Below are positions 27,970 through 39,058 of a DNA stretch of 64,000 nt, piece by piece; position 1 is the first letter of the stretch; each line of letters begins with the position of its first letter. Under the pieces are notes generated by a model. The model made no database searches. It was not told the DNA's origin and saw only the letters and a program-made list of their open reading frames with translations. The position numbers and the translations under genes are program-made. The stretch spans positions 496,001 through 560,000 of the forward strand of contig CAJRBF020000001.1 in the NCBI GenBank assembly GCA_907165275.2, read 5' to 3'. The stretch comes from Zygaena filipendulae. Its lineage: Eukaryota; Arthropoda; Insecta; Lepidoptera; Zygaenidae.

Positions 27970-28411
27970 TTTACAAATGTTATTCTACCGCGCATTTGTA
28001 AATGTGCGACTACCGCACCTACTAATTGTGCGATCTAAGGTACTGCGCATCTACCGCGCGTACCTACTAAACATGCTGCCTGGATAACCCTCTATGGTGA
28101 GTTCTCATTTACATTCACATTACTAAGCTGCTTCTCGCTTTGATCTAGTCTGGCTGGCTGCGTTTCCTATAAAAGTGCTATCCTTCTTAATTGTCACCAT
28201 CACTGGTTCTCAAGGGGTGGAAACGTAGCCCGCTGTGGACTTGCTACATGGTAACCGAAACCCTCACTTCAGGTTCCAGGCACCTACCTATTCCAGGCAC
28301 CTACCATCGCGCTACACGCGGGGTTACAGGCACGACTCTAGGGACTACTCCAGCCGCGGCTGCCTACAGCAGTCGCGCCAGTCTGATTTCTTTGCTAAAC
28401 TTTCGACTATG
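27970..28411. other. Unrecognised block between Pao-2 protease and RT
   Basis: About 440 bp where Pao frames are lost on both sides. It contains a direct repeat of TTCCAGGCACCTACC (about 28272 and 28291) and several CTACCGCGC motifs. It may be an inserted short element that replaced part of pol, or badly decayed pol. No gene recognised. Confidence 0.4.
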
Positions 28412-28560
28412 GCCTCTGACTACCACAATCCAGTAAGATTCGGCAGTTGACTGATTGAGTACTGCCTCCACATTTGTTTGTTCTGACCACAGCAGTTGGC
28501 AAAACTGTAAGACTCTTATTAGTATTAACATGTAACACTTCAGTTTTGTTAGATATTTTA
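28412..28560 (-). pseudogene. Pao-2 protease remnant
   Basis: A minus-strand frame reads LPTAVVRTNKCGGSTQSVNC followed by RILLDCGSQ. This fits the amino end of a BEL/Pao aspartic protease, whose active site is usually LLDSGSQ; here Ser is Cys. The frame ends at the block 27970-28411. It sits between gag and RT as expected. Confidence 0.65.
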
Positions 28561-28599
28561 GTTGGACACAAAGCCCGATTGTGTTAGCCTGAAATGTCT

Positions 28600-29757
28600 A
28601 TATTTCATATGTGATTTACGCTCTGACAATCTATGTCCTTTAGCTAGACAATTAAAGCATCGACCATCCAATTTTTTCTTCCTCTCCTGAATGGTCATTA
28701 CTAAATCACACTCATCATTAGAATGAGTTTTCCCACAAAATACAAAATATGCAGCTTAAATTTCTTTTCTTCGCTTCAGGTTCCTTCTCTTTCTCTTTGC
28801 TTCCAGTAACTTGTCTTTTACGAGTATTATTTATTGATGTGTAATTGTGACGGCGGTCATAGTTACGTCGCGAACGAGGCTCGCGCGCTTGCGAGCGGTT
28901 AGCATTCACGAACTTCGAACTGTCTTCGTTCGCTACTTTAACATGCATCGTCTCTAAAGTAAATTTTTCACTGCTATCCTTACTTGTACTGGGCATGTTT
29001 AAACATGATACTTCTTCCTCTATTCTGTTCGATGCCTCCCTTGCCGAAATGACCTGTTCGAGGTATTTTCTAATATTTTCTATGCTGTCAGTTTCTGTTT
29101 CCATTTTCATTCGTAATTCATAAATCAGGTCTTCTGAAAATTTCTACATAATCATGACTCTTAGGTGGTTATGGTTAACATCTTCGCCTAACGAGCTTAG
29201 GATCCTTAGATGCCTTTCGATCTCATTGTATACCCGTCTTATTCGTCGTCTCTAAGCCTTCAATTGCACGTTTTGCATCACCTAAAACGGACTGAAGATA
29301 CAAAAGCTTGTCAACGTCGTTGATATTGCGGTTATGAACATTTGAGGAAAATTGATTCCAAAATTGGTACCATTTCAGCACTTCACCGTCAAATTTTGCC
29401 AACTCCATTTTAGGCAGTTTACTCGTCACGTTAATATTTCTCGGCGCTGAACCCATAGACTTTGTTTTGGACTGAATCGTGACCTCTAATTCAGCGGCTA
29501 GTTTCTCACCATTAATTTGAATTTTGTGTGTATTGAGCTGATTCATCAGCGGAAGGTTTCTCAATCAACTTGTAATAATTGTACATTTCGGAAATAAAAC
29601 GGTCGATGGACTTCTTTAGTTTTGACACAATAATTTGTGCCTTATTTATAGAAATTTTATCCTCATTGATTCGTGTCAAAACATCCTTCGCGGAAGCGCC
29701 GAGGAGCTCGATGTGGTCTACAAGTAGTTTTAATCGGGTTCGGACTTCCTCCTCCAT
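28600..29757 (-). pseudogene. Pao-2 gag, frameshifted
   Basis: Starts near an ATG at 29757 (MEEEVRTRLKLLVDHIELL). A helical N-terminus is followed by a frameshift near 29540, then the DUF1759 core (LPKMELAKFDGEVLKWYQFW, DKLLYLQSVLGDAKRAIEGL). A further frame change near 29223 and an in-frame TAG near 29145 lead to 29110-28718, rich in Arg/Lys. The zinc-binding end follows in another frame to about 28600 (CIFC, then FNCLAKGHRS). BEL/Pao gag forms the particle and binds RNA. Several breaks make this copy non-functional. Confidence 0.8.
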
Positions 29758-30885
29758 GGCGTAAGGATGCGGAAAATATGGGTAGGTATAATCAACTAAA
29801 ATGAGTACCCGTTTACTAAATTTAATCTACTAATAATCCTCAATTATTAGCACAAGCTACTATACTTGAGACAGAACGTGGACCGCTAAAGTTTTACGGT
29901 TCACTCTGTAGCAAGGAACAAACAAAAATTTAAATATCTGAATGCATCTAAACGATGAAACTCATAAGTTTCCTACTTTGATAGCATCGTATTTGATGGA
30001 CACTATACATATTTAAATTAAATTGTACGGTGCTACAATGTATGATATAAAACTGTTCCAATTTGTACCTTATCACCAACGGACAAGAAACATAGAGAAT
30101 CGACTGTATGTTTACAACGCTACGTAGGTACTTAACATCTTAGCACCCATATCTAACTCACTATACGTTCAAAAAACTTGCATCACTTTAAAACAACACT
30201 CGATATTCAACTATGTCGAGTGTGCTAAAGCTGATCACCCAGATTCTAAAATGATTTTATTTCGAAGACACAAAAAAATACTGTGACAGTGAACGCAATA
30301 CAATTAATTTTGGATTTTAAAACTCTACTTGTGTGTTGTGTGATTGATGTTACACTCGGCGCTGGCTAGCCAGTTCCTTTACTTGAACTTGGCTGGACAT
30401 GCTACCGCGTGTGTTGATAAGTTTTAGAAACGTAGTTTAGTTCTGAGAAACATCTAAATGTACTAATTGTATACAACAAAGTAGGTACCCATACAACTTT
30501 AAAGCAAAACAAACTTTCAAGAAGAACATAAACAGTGCTACACAAGTCAATCCACAAGCGTGCACTCTGCGCTGTTGTGATAAGAGCGGTTTTGCAATGA
30601 AAATGGAGCAACCTGGTGCGCCGGTCTCTGTACGCTAACATCATACTCCGCAATAAGTAATAATATCGAGTAAAGAACAACTAAAAGTATAGGCACCAAA
30701 TTTGTTCAAATAATTAATTAATTCAGTTTTGCAACTAACGGGTGCGTATATAAAAGTGAAATCACCTGTATATCCCAGTACCTCCACCATGTCGCGAAGA
30801 GCGATTCTATAGGTACCTCATTGTGGGTTAGCCTGAGTTCACTGCTGAACTATTAAACTATAAAGCATGAGGAAAGTCTGACTAC
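29758..30885. other. No gene recognised; probable Pao-2 leader and flank
   Basis: About 1.1 kb upstream of the Pao-2 gag on its coding strand. I could not place the 5' LTR or a primer-binding site. No convincing open frame on either strand. Confidence 0.35.
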
Positions 30886-31093
30886 GAGCACCCCTCAGGT
30901 GCTCGGGCGAACATGGCTAAAGTCTAAAGACGAACACCCCTCAGGTGCTCGGGCGAGTCTAAATACTAGCACCCCTCAGATGCTCGGGCGGTCTAAATAC
31001 GAGCACCCCTCAGGTGCTCGGGCGGTCTAAATACTAGCACCCCTCAGGTTCTCGGGCGGTCTAAATACGAGCACCCCTCAGGTGCTCGGGCGG
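30886..31093. repeat. Hairpin minisatellite, six copies
   Basis: GAGCACCCCTCAGGTGCTCGGGCG or a close variant occurs at about 30886, 30932, 30967, 31001, 31034 and 31068, spaced 33-46 bp by CTAAATAC-type linkers. Each unit can form a 7-bp stem GAGCACC/GGTGCTC with a CCTCA loop. Three copies are perfect; in the other three a base change weakens the stem. Confidence 0.85.
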
Positions 31094-31599
31094 CTGGTCA
31101 CATACACTAAACTGAGATTGTGAGACGAGGTTTACTGCACCAACTCGTCTCATCTGAGGTTCTGATAGTCGCCTCCAACCACCCCTTACTGCGACCCCTT
31201 ACCACACAACTAAACTGTGACCACTGAGCTAAAACTGTATACGGTGCTGAGTATAAAACGTCTGAGCTGGCCCAACGGCCGTGTTCTTTCTTATAGTTTT
31301 TATACCGCTAGTTAAAAACACAAATTACATCAACGACATGAAATTCAATAGAGTGTAGCTAATGTAAATCAATGCTCACCAAAATATTCAGGAAAACAGA
31401 CACATTCACCCTTCACAGTTCACAGTATCTAAAAGTACTCTGTGCCTCGCACAGATCGACAGTGCCGTCCGTCTCGTCACCGCTCGCCCTGCTTGTCCCG
31501 AAACGCCGCCGAAGTCGCGCGAAAGATGCCGAACACTCGGGCGCAGCGTTTAAACGATTTTGAAGATAAACATTATAAAAATTCGCGCCATTCGCGACA
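31094..31599. other. No gene recognised
   Basis: Spacer between the hairpin minisatellite and the 111-bp array. A TATAAAA at about 31253 and short open frames are not enough to call a gene. Confidence 0.35.
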
Positions 31600-32250
31600 A
31601 CGGGATCGTACGTTCATATTTTTTGTAACGGCAAATGAAACAAAAGTATGTAGTTTCGCGTTACTTCAAATTTTCTGTCCTATGTTTTTAAATTAAAAAC
31701 TAATGTAACAAATAACGCTATCGATGAATACGGGATCGTAAGTTCGTATTTTCTGTAACGGCAAATAAAATGGCCTTCAAATTTTCTGTCCTATGTTTTT
31801 AAATTAAAAACTAATGTAACAAATGACGCTATCGATGAATACGGGATCGTAAGTTCGTATTTTCTGTAACGGCAAATAAAATGACCTTCAAATTTTCTGT
31901 CCTATGTTTTTAAATTAAAAACTAATGTAACAAATAACGCTATCGATGAATACGGGATCGTAAGTTCGTATTTTCTGTAACGGCAAATAAAATGGTCTTC
32001 GAATTTTCTGTCCTATGTTTTTAAATTAAAAACTAATGTAACAAATAACGCTATCGATGAATACGGGATCGTACGTTCGTATTCTCTGTAACGGCAAATA
32101 AAACAAAAGTATGTAGTTTCACGTTACTTCAAATTTTCTGTCCTGTGTTTTTAAATTAAAAACTAACGTAACAAATGACCCTATCGATGAATACGGGATC
32201 GAACGTTCGTATTTTCTGTAACGGCAAATGAAACAAAATATTTACTTACA
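31600..32250 (+). repeat. Tandem array with 111-130-bp unit, six starts
   Basis: ACGGGATCG(T/A)A(A/C)GTTCGTATT starts units at 31600, 31730, 31841, 31952, 32063 and 32183. Unit length is 111 bp in the middle and 120-130 bp where an ACAAAAGTATGTAGTTTC segment is included. Each unit has TTTTCTGTAACGGCAAAT, TTTTTAAATTAAAAAC and GCTATCGATGAAT. The array stops where the left Maverick arm begins; the right arm has no such array next to it. Confidence 0.85.
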
Positions 32251-32565
32251 TTTTGGAATATGGATGCTTACAGTTCCAAATCGATGTGGTGTGGATGATA
32301 TTCGAGTGGAGGCGCTAAACCAATTAAAATATAAAAGTGCTTAAGTTTTCGTGTCCAAAAAATGCCATCGCATTACATTAGATACCTAGAACCTCAGACG
32401 AAATATTTGGTCTGAGCCTAGAACACCGCTATTGTTTAATTAGGTAAAGATACGTTATTCATTGATATGTTCAAACCTGCATTATGTAGGTATCGTAAAT
32501 ACCGTTTTAAGTAATACCCAAAAAACAATTACGTGTTTAAATAACTCGCTACTGCTAAGTGCTAA

Positions 32566-32645
32566 CCGAGTACCGTTAGCTCAATGGTTAGTGATTCTCT
32601 TTTATATGTGTGGATTCGATTTCCGCCTAAGGAACAACCATGGAG
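32566..32645 (+). repeat. tRNA-derived SINE head (left arm)
   Basis: TAGCTCAATGGTTAG is a good polymerase III A box, and GGATTCGATTTCC about 35 bp later approximates a B box. No full cloverleaf forms, so it is not a functional tRNA. The same insertion is found in opposite orientation near 49462-49556, so it predates the arm duplication. Confidence 0.6.
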
Positions 32646-33317
32646 CAACACTATTTTATTAACAGTTTATTATTATAAGTATACGTTGGTAGGTACACAG
32701 AACAAGCATTAACAAGATAGGGCTAATATATGAGCATCTTTAAATAGATCGCAATATTAAAGAGGATATAAATAAATATAAAACGCATATAATTGCTCTT
32801 AGAACGTTTATTTTCTACAGTATAACATACACTTTGGTACTAATTAAGTAAAAAAGTACCTAATGTCTGACAAGAAATTTTAGTAAAAAGAAGATACCTA
32901 GAAGATCCTGACAAATGAAAACCATAAATAGGAAAACTCAACTTTGGGTTATTTTTACTTTCAATAATAATCTGTGAATAAAACAGGAAAAGTTTATTTT
33001 TTACATATAGGTAAATACAGTTAGAGTAGGTTTTACACGCATTTTTATTATAAATTAGTGCAAATGAAACAACTTAAAGTATCTAATAAATGGTTGCATA
33101 TTATTTTTACATAACATTTTTTGAACCAAAATTAGAAAATTGTAGTAACTATTACACTTTTCTCAAAACTGCTTTAAGTAACAGAAATAGTAACGAAAAC
33201 TGATGACACAATTATTTTAGAAGAAATTGTTAAAAGTTATCCTTATCATAATCACTGAGGGACACTTCCAGCACATGAGCATTCAAAAACTTTTCCTTCG
33301 AAAAATATAATTTAAAA

Positions 33318-34098
33318 TCACTTAAAAGTTATTTTATTACCAAAATAAACAGGCTCGCTCGCTGCAAAATGCGCGTAGGCTTTTCCAATATACAATTGTA
33401 AAACTTCCCACTCACCGCTCTTTTCGTTGCACTGAATCTTTACGGACGCCAACGCCTTCTTAAAGCGTTCTTCTAGCGAAGTGTTTTTTACGTCCTCCGT
33501 GTTGTAGATTTTTAAATCTATGAAAAATTCGCCCGTTGTGGTTGCGGTGCGGCGACACTGCCCCGACGACACTCGCGACGTAAAACTGGATGCTATGCCG
33601 CGGTCGCCTGAGGCTTTGGAGTTGGAAGTCCGCTCTTCCTTGTGGATAATTGAAAAAATATCCTTGGTCTTTTTTGATCTGTGAATAAAAACAGATGTTA
33701 TGTTAATTTTCAGATGTGTATTAGTTAGTACTTAAAATATAAATTAAGAATATTTTTTTACTGCAATCTAAATAAACGTTGTTTTTAACTATTATATTTA
33801 AAAGTAGTTGTTACAAGGGAAGTACAAAATTTAAACATTCATAATAAAATGTAAATAAATTACCGAGACGAAGAAGTTTCTTCAACGAGGGCGGCAGGGT
33901 TCGGTACCGAAGCGATGGGGAGTTTGCGCTTTCTTGTCTTCGGGTCTGATGCGACGGCTGCAGGGCTCGTGGATACGCCTGGCAGAGACGTTTTTTTCTT
34001 ACGGCTCGACTGCGACGAAGACAACGATGGCGGCGCCAACCAGTGGCACCATAAATGGCACCATGTCTTCAATGTACGATTCGTACTCAGAATCTGAC
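33318..34098 (-). pseudogene. Small spliced Maverick-associated gene, left copy, damaged
   Basis: Mirror copy of 41283-41974. Exon 2 (33678-33318) has the same 361-nt length and encodes almost the same C-terminus (GEFFIDLKIYN..., VYFGNKITFK). Exon 1 (34098-33864) is about 88 nt longer than its partner, which shifts the frame and brings a stop. Acceptor (TTTTTAG, TTATTCACAG) and donor (GGTAAT) signals are kept. The better right-arm copy is described separately. Confidence 0.65.
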
Positions 34099-34559
34099 CT
34101 AAAAATGGAAAAACAATTAATAAAAAGCATACTCTTTCCAGAAATAAAATTAAGAAAATATTATTACTACTTACTTACATTTCAATTTATCAGGACCTTG
34201 TATCTTCTTTTCACTAAAATTTCTTGTAAGACATTAACTTTTTTTACCACTAGTATGCGCATTTAAAGTATTAATAATAAATAATCAGCGAAACTTTGAA
34301 TTAATTCACAATGACCAAAGTTAAAAGCGCCTTTACGGGAATTTTAACCTTATTCGTTCGTAAATAACATTGGTATAAATAAGAAAATATATTATATTCG
34401 GAAGTTACTTACAGCTGTTTGAATTGGAAAATATGCGGTTCCTTTTTGTCGATATTACAATAACATTACTATGTCGCGGTACAAGTGAAAACAAAATCTT
34501 CAGTTAGTCAGTTACTAAAATTCCTGAAAAAATTATAATTATATTGAGTGAAAACTGCA

Positions 34560-34760
34560 ACTACTATGGAGGCAAGCAGAGACTATATGAACCTCCACTT
34601 GTTGCGATCCTTTCAAATTATAACAATTTAAATTTTTAAGAGTCAAATCTATGAGATTACTGTGTGAAATAAGATAAATATAATATATATCTATACGTAT
34701 TATGCAAGTCAATCACTTACTAATAATAATATAAAACTTCTATCTAAGTTTCTTATCATG
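34560..34760 (+). repeat. Direct repeat, first copy
   Basis: A roughly 200-bp stretch from ACTGCAACTAC through AAATCTATGAGAT and AATATATATCTA to TCTAAGTTTCTTATCATGAT recurs at 35218-35402. The second copy lies outside the left arm as matched to the right arm. Confidence 0.7.
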
Positions 34761-34960
34761 ATGTACCTTCTAAATATTTTTCATTATATCGAGGTAGGTG
34801 CATTAGACATTTTCTGAAGTTTAACTTTTACTTATCTAACATAAAGTAAAAAAACAAAACTCTCAAGTTACATGACGTAAAACAGACTTAAAAAGAATTT
34901 CAATACTGAATCAGGTATTTAACTTGTGGTAATTAATTCATTAGCTTTTGTCCGCGGGGC

Positions 34961-35485
34961 CACTCGTATTTTTTATAGAAAGTTTTACTGTTTTAGGTTT
35001 CGTTCCGTTACAAGTGTAGGTTCATAGACTCTGCCTTAAACTTACCACTTACCTCTCTTAAAATAGTTTCAGTTTTCGGTGATTTATGTATAATCTTATT
35101 TAGGCGTTTTAGTGACTGATTAATCCTTAAGATTTCGTTTTCACTTTTATCGCGGCATTGTATAGCCGCGGCTTTAGAAAAACTTTAACAATAAGATTAT
35201 AATTATAATGAGTAAAAACTGCAACTACAAAACTATAACTATTCAACTTTCAAATTATAACTATTTAAATTTTTAAGAGTCAAATCTATGAGATAACTGT
35301 GTGAAATAAAATAAATATAATATATATCTACGTATTATGCAAGACAATCACTTACTAATAATAATAAATAAAACTTAAACTATCTAAGTTTCTTATCATG
35401 ATCTCCAAATTTTCTCCAAATTTTGCTTTCGGAAAGCAAATGAACGATTTACTATAAAAAATAGCCAAATCGCCATAGGTGTACC
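34961..35485. repeat. Spacer with the second copy of a 200-bp direct repeat
   Basis: Contains the second copy (about 35218-35402) of the repeat at 34560-34760. No gene seen. The first bases carry GCTTTTGTCCGCGG, shared with the outer end of the right arm near 40390. Confidence 0.6.
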
Positions 35486-35983
35486 TGTAATATTAGAAGA
35501 GTTCCCTCGATTTATCTAAGATCCTGGTGGCGCCACCTTTAGGTTATTTCGTATTTGGAAAAAATTATTTACTTCTCGCGGGCCGCATACGCTGTGCACT
35601 GAAACGCCTCGTTTCTGTGGTCTCGAGAAATGGCAAAAAAAAAAAACACCGCGCCTGTGCTGCCACGGTGCGGTGATTGGCCGAGACTTTCGCCATTCGA
35701 GCTTGATCGTTGAAAGCAAAAAATTACTGTCGTAAAAAATTTCAAGAAGAAGCGTCTGATTCTAATATCTACATCAAAATATTCGTGTCGTGATTGTGCT
35801 GAGTGTCTTCAATAAGGATACCAATCTACGTCGCTGATCCCGCCCGCGAGCTCGTCTGAGGTGCTACTGCAGTCGGCCACAAGGTGAGTGCATAGCCGCC
35901 ATCTTCAACGGTTCGCGAGATACCAAATTTATAATAAAATACAGTCCACTTTAAACCCACCATCTCTTTCGAATGTTGCAATA
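35486..35983 (+). repeat. Probable Pao-3 5' LTR
   Basis: Bounded on the right by TTGCAATAACA, six bases before a primer-binding-like TGG. The left limit near TGTACCTGTAATATT is a guess. It lies 290 bp before a BEL/Pao gag on the same strand. The 3' LTR is missing. Confidence 0.4.
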
Positions 35984-35989
35984 ACATTT

Positions 35990-36011
35990 TTGTGGTCCGT
36001 TCGAATCGGAT
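35990..36011 (+). promoter_or_regulatory. Pao-3 primer-binding site
   Basis: TGGTCCGTTCGAATCGGATT lies between the likely LTR end and the gag. It resembles the primer site of Pao-1 (TGGTCC) and would pair with a tRNA ending GGACCA. Confidence 0.5.
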
Positions 36012-36276
36012 TCAATTTATTTCGTTAACCCCGCTCGCCCTTGTTAAGAAATACCTATCTTAATAAGTGTAATATTATATATATTTTTTCGTATATATCG
36101 CCTTACTGTCGCAATATTTCGCTATTTATCTATCTATATTTATGTGCTATTTATATCTTGTAAAAAGTAGCATAATAATATTTTATAACCTACAACATTT
36201 TCTTGCCGTTATCAGTTAGGTATTCGGTTCGACTCGAGTAAAATATCCTTCCTACCTACATATTTAATTATAAACG

Positions 36277-37188
36277 ATGGCTACTAAAAGTAGTGTCGCT
36301 AAATGCAGGGATGCTAGCGAAAGCAAAGATTCCGTTCTCATGATGCTAGAAGCGAAGCGTAATATTTTATTCGAGCGTCTACAAAATATTTTTGACTTGT
36401 CGAAACAAGTTCACACTGACGAGGCGGCAAGGGAAGGTTTTCGTAGTGCGGTCTTAACCGTAGATACGTTGCGCTCAGAGTTCCAACAGGTTGTCGATGA
36501 TTACAACACCCGCTTGTTATCCGCGGATCCCGACGCGCAGCCTAGTTTTAAATGTTTAATTTCATTCGACGAACTGTACGGCCAAATTAAGTACGTCAGT
36601 TCTCAGTTCGTAAACCAAGTGTCCGATTTGCCGCGTAAGAGTAGACCGTCACTACCGCCCATAGAATTAATGTCATTTAATGGTGACATTCGTTCGTCGC
36701 CATTATTTTATGCCAGTTTTCGGTCAACTCTTCATGAGAATCCATCGCTCACGGACGCTGAGAAACTTTATTACTTGTTAGGTAAAATTACTGACAAGGC
36801 GCTAGCTTCTTGTACGGGCGTCACTCCGTGCGCCGAGAATTACAATATTTTATTTAAAACTTTAGTTGATAAATATGAAGACAAGCGCGCCTTGGCTTGT
36901 ACTTACTTAGATCAAATTATCGATTTCAAAGGTGTGACGAATGCATCTGCTAGTAATTTCGACTTGTTCTTGGATAAGTATGTAACCGCCGTAAATGCAC
37001 TTCGCAATTTGAAATTAGAAGATTTAACTGATTTATTTATATTACATATTGCATTGAGAAAATTAGATTCTGACACGGTACGTACGTTTGAAATGAGTAT
37101 CGATAGTAATAAAATTCCCAAATTTAATAGTTTAGTCGATTTTATTAAAAATCAGTCTAAAATCTTACATCGCGCGCCTACGCGGCCC
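36277..37188 (+). pseudogene. Pao-3 gag, truncated
   Basis: From an ATG at 36277 the frame encodes a BEL/Pao gag: a helical N-terminus (residues 1-110), then the DUF1759 core with LPPIELMSFNGDIRSSPLFY, LTDAEKLYYLLGKITDKAL and FDLFLDKYVTAVNALRNL. About 304 residues precede the point where gypsy-2 LTR sequence cuts in near 37189. The zinc knuckles and all of pol are lost. A last stretch read to 37275 comes from the inserted LTR. Up to the break the frame is open and well conserved. Confidence 0.85.
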
Positions 37189-37238
37189 TGTTACGACAAA
37201 ACACTGCAACCCGGGTTACAGCGTTTCATCGTAACAGG
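37187..37238. repeat. 52-bp near-perfect palindrome
   Basis: CCTGTTACGA...AACCCGGGTT...TCGTAACAGG, centred on CCCGGG at 37210-37215. Of 26 pairs, 22 match and the four mismatches are all transitions. It lies at the outer end of the gypsy-2 LTR. Confidence 0.8.
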
Positions 37239-37551
37239 ACTCAAAATAATCTGTTACATGTTTGGGAGTTGTTGAGTGGGTTCACACCAAATCAAAGTCT
37301 TACTGAACGATTCACTTACGTATATTATATCACACGTATAATCAGTATATCAGTCTCATACTTAACTCCAGTTATAAAATAGGTACAACTTAATAATTAA
37401 TGCGATCGGGTGATTGAGAACACAAATTAACTAGACATAACATATGAAGACCTTTCGATAGTGTTATCCACAAATTAGCTAGACATGTGTCACCCGGCTC
37501 TCTGATCGCGGGCCGTAGTGTTGCCCACCGAGAGCTTGGCAATTCGCCACA
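37189..37551 (-). repeat. Gypsy-2 3' LTR
   Basis: On the minus strand TGTGGCGAATTGCC begins at 37551 directly after a GTAGGGGGGTGG polypurine tract. The other end is placed at 37189 (GTCGTAACA) because that gives a direct junction with the Pao-3 gag; an alternative end is near 37249 (CATGTAACA). Confidence 0.55.
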
Positions 37552-37627
37552 CCACCCCCCTACGGAGAAAAAGAACCGCAGGTGAGAAAGAAAAAGAAAT
37601 AAAAATAAAAGGGCAATTATAAGTCAA

Positions 37628-37851
37628 AGATTTGTTTAAATCTAACTCTACGTCCCGATCTGGTCACCGGTGGCGCGGCTGGCGCAAGTGAGGCGGGAGG
37701 CGTGTGTTTAGCTGGAGTAGGAGCCAGTGGGACCGTGGGCGTCGTCTCTGACTCGGGGATCCTCGCTGGTTTCGGAGGAGCAGCTGTTCTGGAAGGAACG
37801 CAGAGAAGGGTGTCAGCGGATATTCCAGGTAAGCAGGTTTCACCCTATCTG
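37628..37851 (-). pseudogene. Gypsy-2 pol, last 70 residues
   Basis: The minus strand reads DRVKPAYLE near 37845, a Pro/Ala/Thr-rich stretch, and, after a frame change, TRSGRRVRFK (about 37664-37635). DR(V/L)KPA followed later by TRSGR(R/Q)VR is the usual end of gypsy pol polyproteins, after the integrase C-terminal domain. It continues the pol piece at 39632-39905 across the insertion at 37852-39631. Confidence 0.75.
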
Positions 37852-38091
37852 GGGGCACGGCAGTGCCCCCGCCAAGTCGAGCAACAAAAGCGGCACGGCC
37901 GTACTATCCTTTTCTCGAAGCAATTCAGGCCATTTTCGACCCCCTATAACTTCATTGTGGATAAAACTAGAAGCCTGAATTTTTAGTAAACAAGCAGGTA
38001 TTGTATAAAGACGGTATAATTTAAATTTCATTCGATTTGAACCAGTAGTTTAAGAATTATAACTAGTCAAAGTTTCTTAATTTTGTAGGTC

Positions 38092-38131
38092 ACTCACTCA
38101 CTCACTCACTCACTCACTCACTCACTCACTG
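38092..38131 (+). repeat. CACT microsatellite
   Basis: About ten uninterrupted CACT units. Confidence 0.9.
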
Positions 38132-38381
38132 ACCGATCATCAAAACTCTAAGGCACTTCTAGCAGACATAGAAGTTTGAAATTTAGAATACAATTAGTGT
38201 TTATTGTATAAATCAAGGAAAAATTAAAATATTTTGCAATTTCGGTCCAGTTTTCTAGATACACCAACTGCATAAATAACTTTGTAATCCCATATAAATG
38301 TATGAAATTACAAAGTTATATATGCAGTTATATGTACCAACTGCACAAATAACTTGGTAATCCCATATAAATATATGAGAC

Positions 38382-38812
38382 TAGCTGTTCCCTGCGGTTT
38401 CACCAGCATTAATTTCTGAGATCCCGCGGGAATTCAGAGATGCAAAGTAGTTAGTACCCTATATCCCTAGGTTTTCTTTACCCCTGACAACGTGCATGCA
38501 AAATTTCATGAGATTTCACCAGCGTTAATTTCGGAGATCCTTCGGGAATTCCGAGATAAAATTACCCTAATCTGAATGCTCCAACGATTTTCATGAAATT
38601 TTGTATACAGGGGATTTCGGGGGCCATAAATCGATCTAGCTAGGATTCATTTCTGGAATTCCCGCGCGAACTCTGATATCAACGCGGGTGAATTAATTAT
38701 TGCATACTACACGTTGTCAAGGGTACAGGAAAGGTCATAGGGTAGTACTTTTATCTCAGAATACCCGCGGGATCTCCGAAATTAACGTGGGTTAAACCGC
38801 GGGGAACAGCTA
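38382..38812. mobile_element. MITE with about 58-bp terminal inverted repeats
   Basis: TAGCTGTTCCCTGCGGTTTC...GAGATCCCGCGGG at the left is mirrored by CCCGCGGGATCTC...GCGGGGAACAGCTA at the right. The 431-bp element has no coding capacity. The TAGCTGTTCCC(T/C)GCGG end is very common in lepidopteran DNA in my knowledge, but I did not compare it with any library. Confidence 0.65.
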
Positions 38813-39058
38813 TTTAAGCCGAGCGAAGCTCGGTTGCCCAGATCTTAATAAATAATAATAATAAGTGTAGCTAGTTACCTACCTAGATATAAAGTGTAGA
38901 TACATAGTTACCTAGACATAATTATGTTCAAAGGTACAATGGTCAACGGAATGAAAAAGCAAGAATGTGTTTATATTATAAAGTTGTACTAAAATCTTTC
39001 AAGTTATTAAAATAGACTAAACTGCTCAAAGGAGGAAGACCATTTACAAAAAGAAATG

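Larger units (their letters stand above)
32262..34960 (-). mobile_element. Left arm of the inverted Maverick-derived repeat, polymerase deleted
   Basis: Read on the minus strand this matches 40392-42190 and then 48990-49850, about 2.7 kb in total, with substitutions and small indels. The match includes both exons of the small spliced gene, the promoter-side DNA and the SINE. The 6.8 kb holding polymerase B and LINEs A and B is absent: the reading passes from the polymerase ATG context (about 33115) straight to downstream sequence. Confidence 0.75.

Noticed and set aside
30886..31093. CRISPR-like array
   Set aside because: Spacers are nearly identical linkers, there are no cas genes, and the context is eukaryotic.
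32566..32645. tRNA gene
   Set aside because: A and B boxes are present but acceptor and anticodon stems do not form, and an inverted copy exists; a SINE head explains it.
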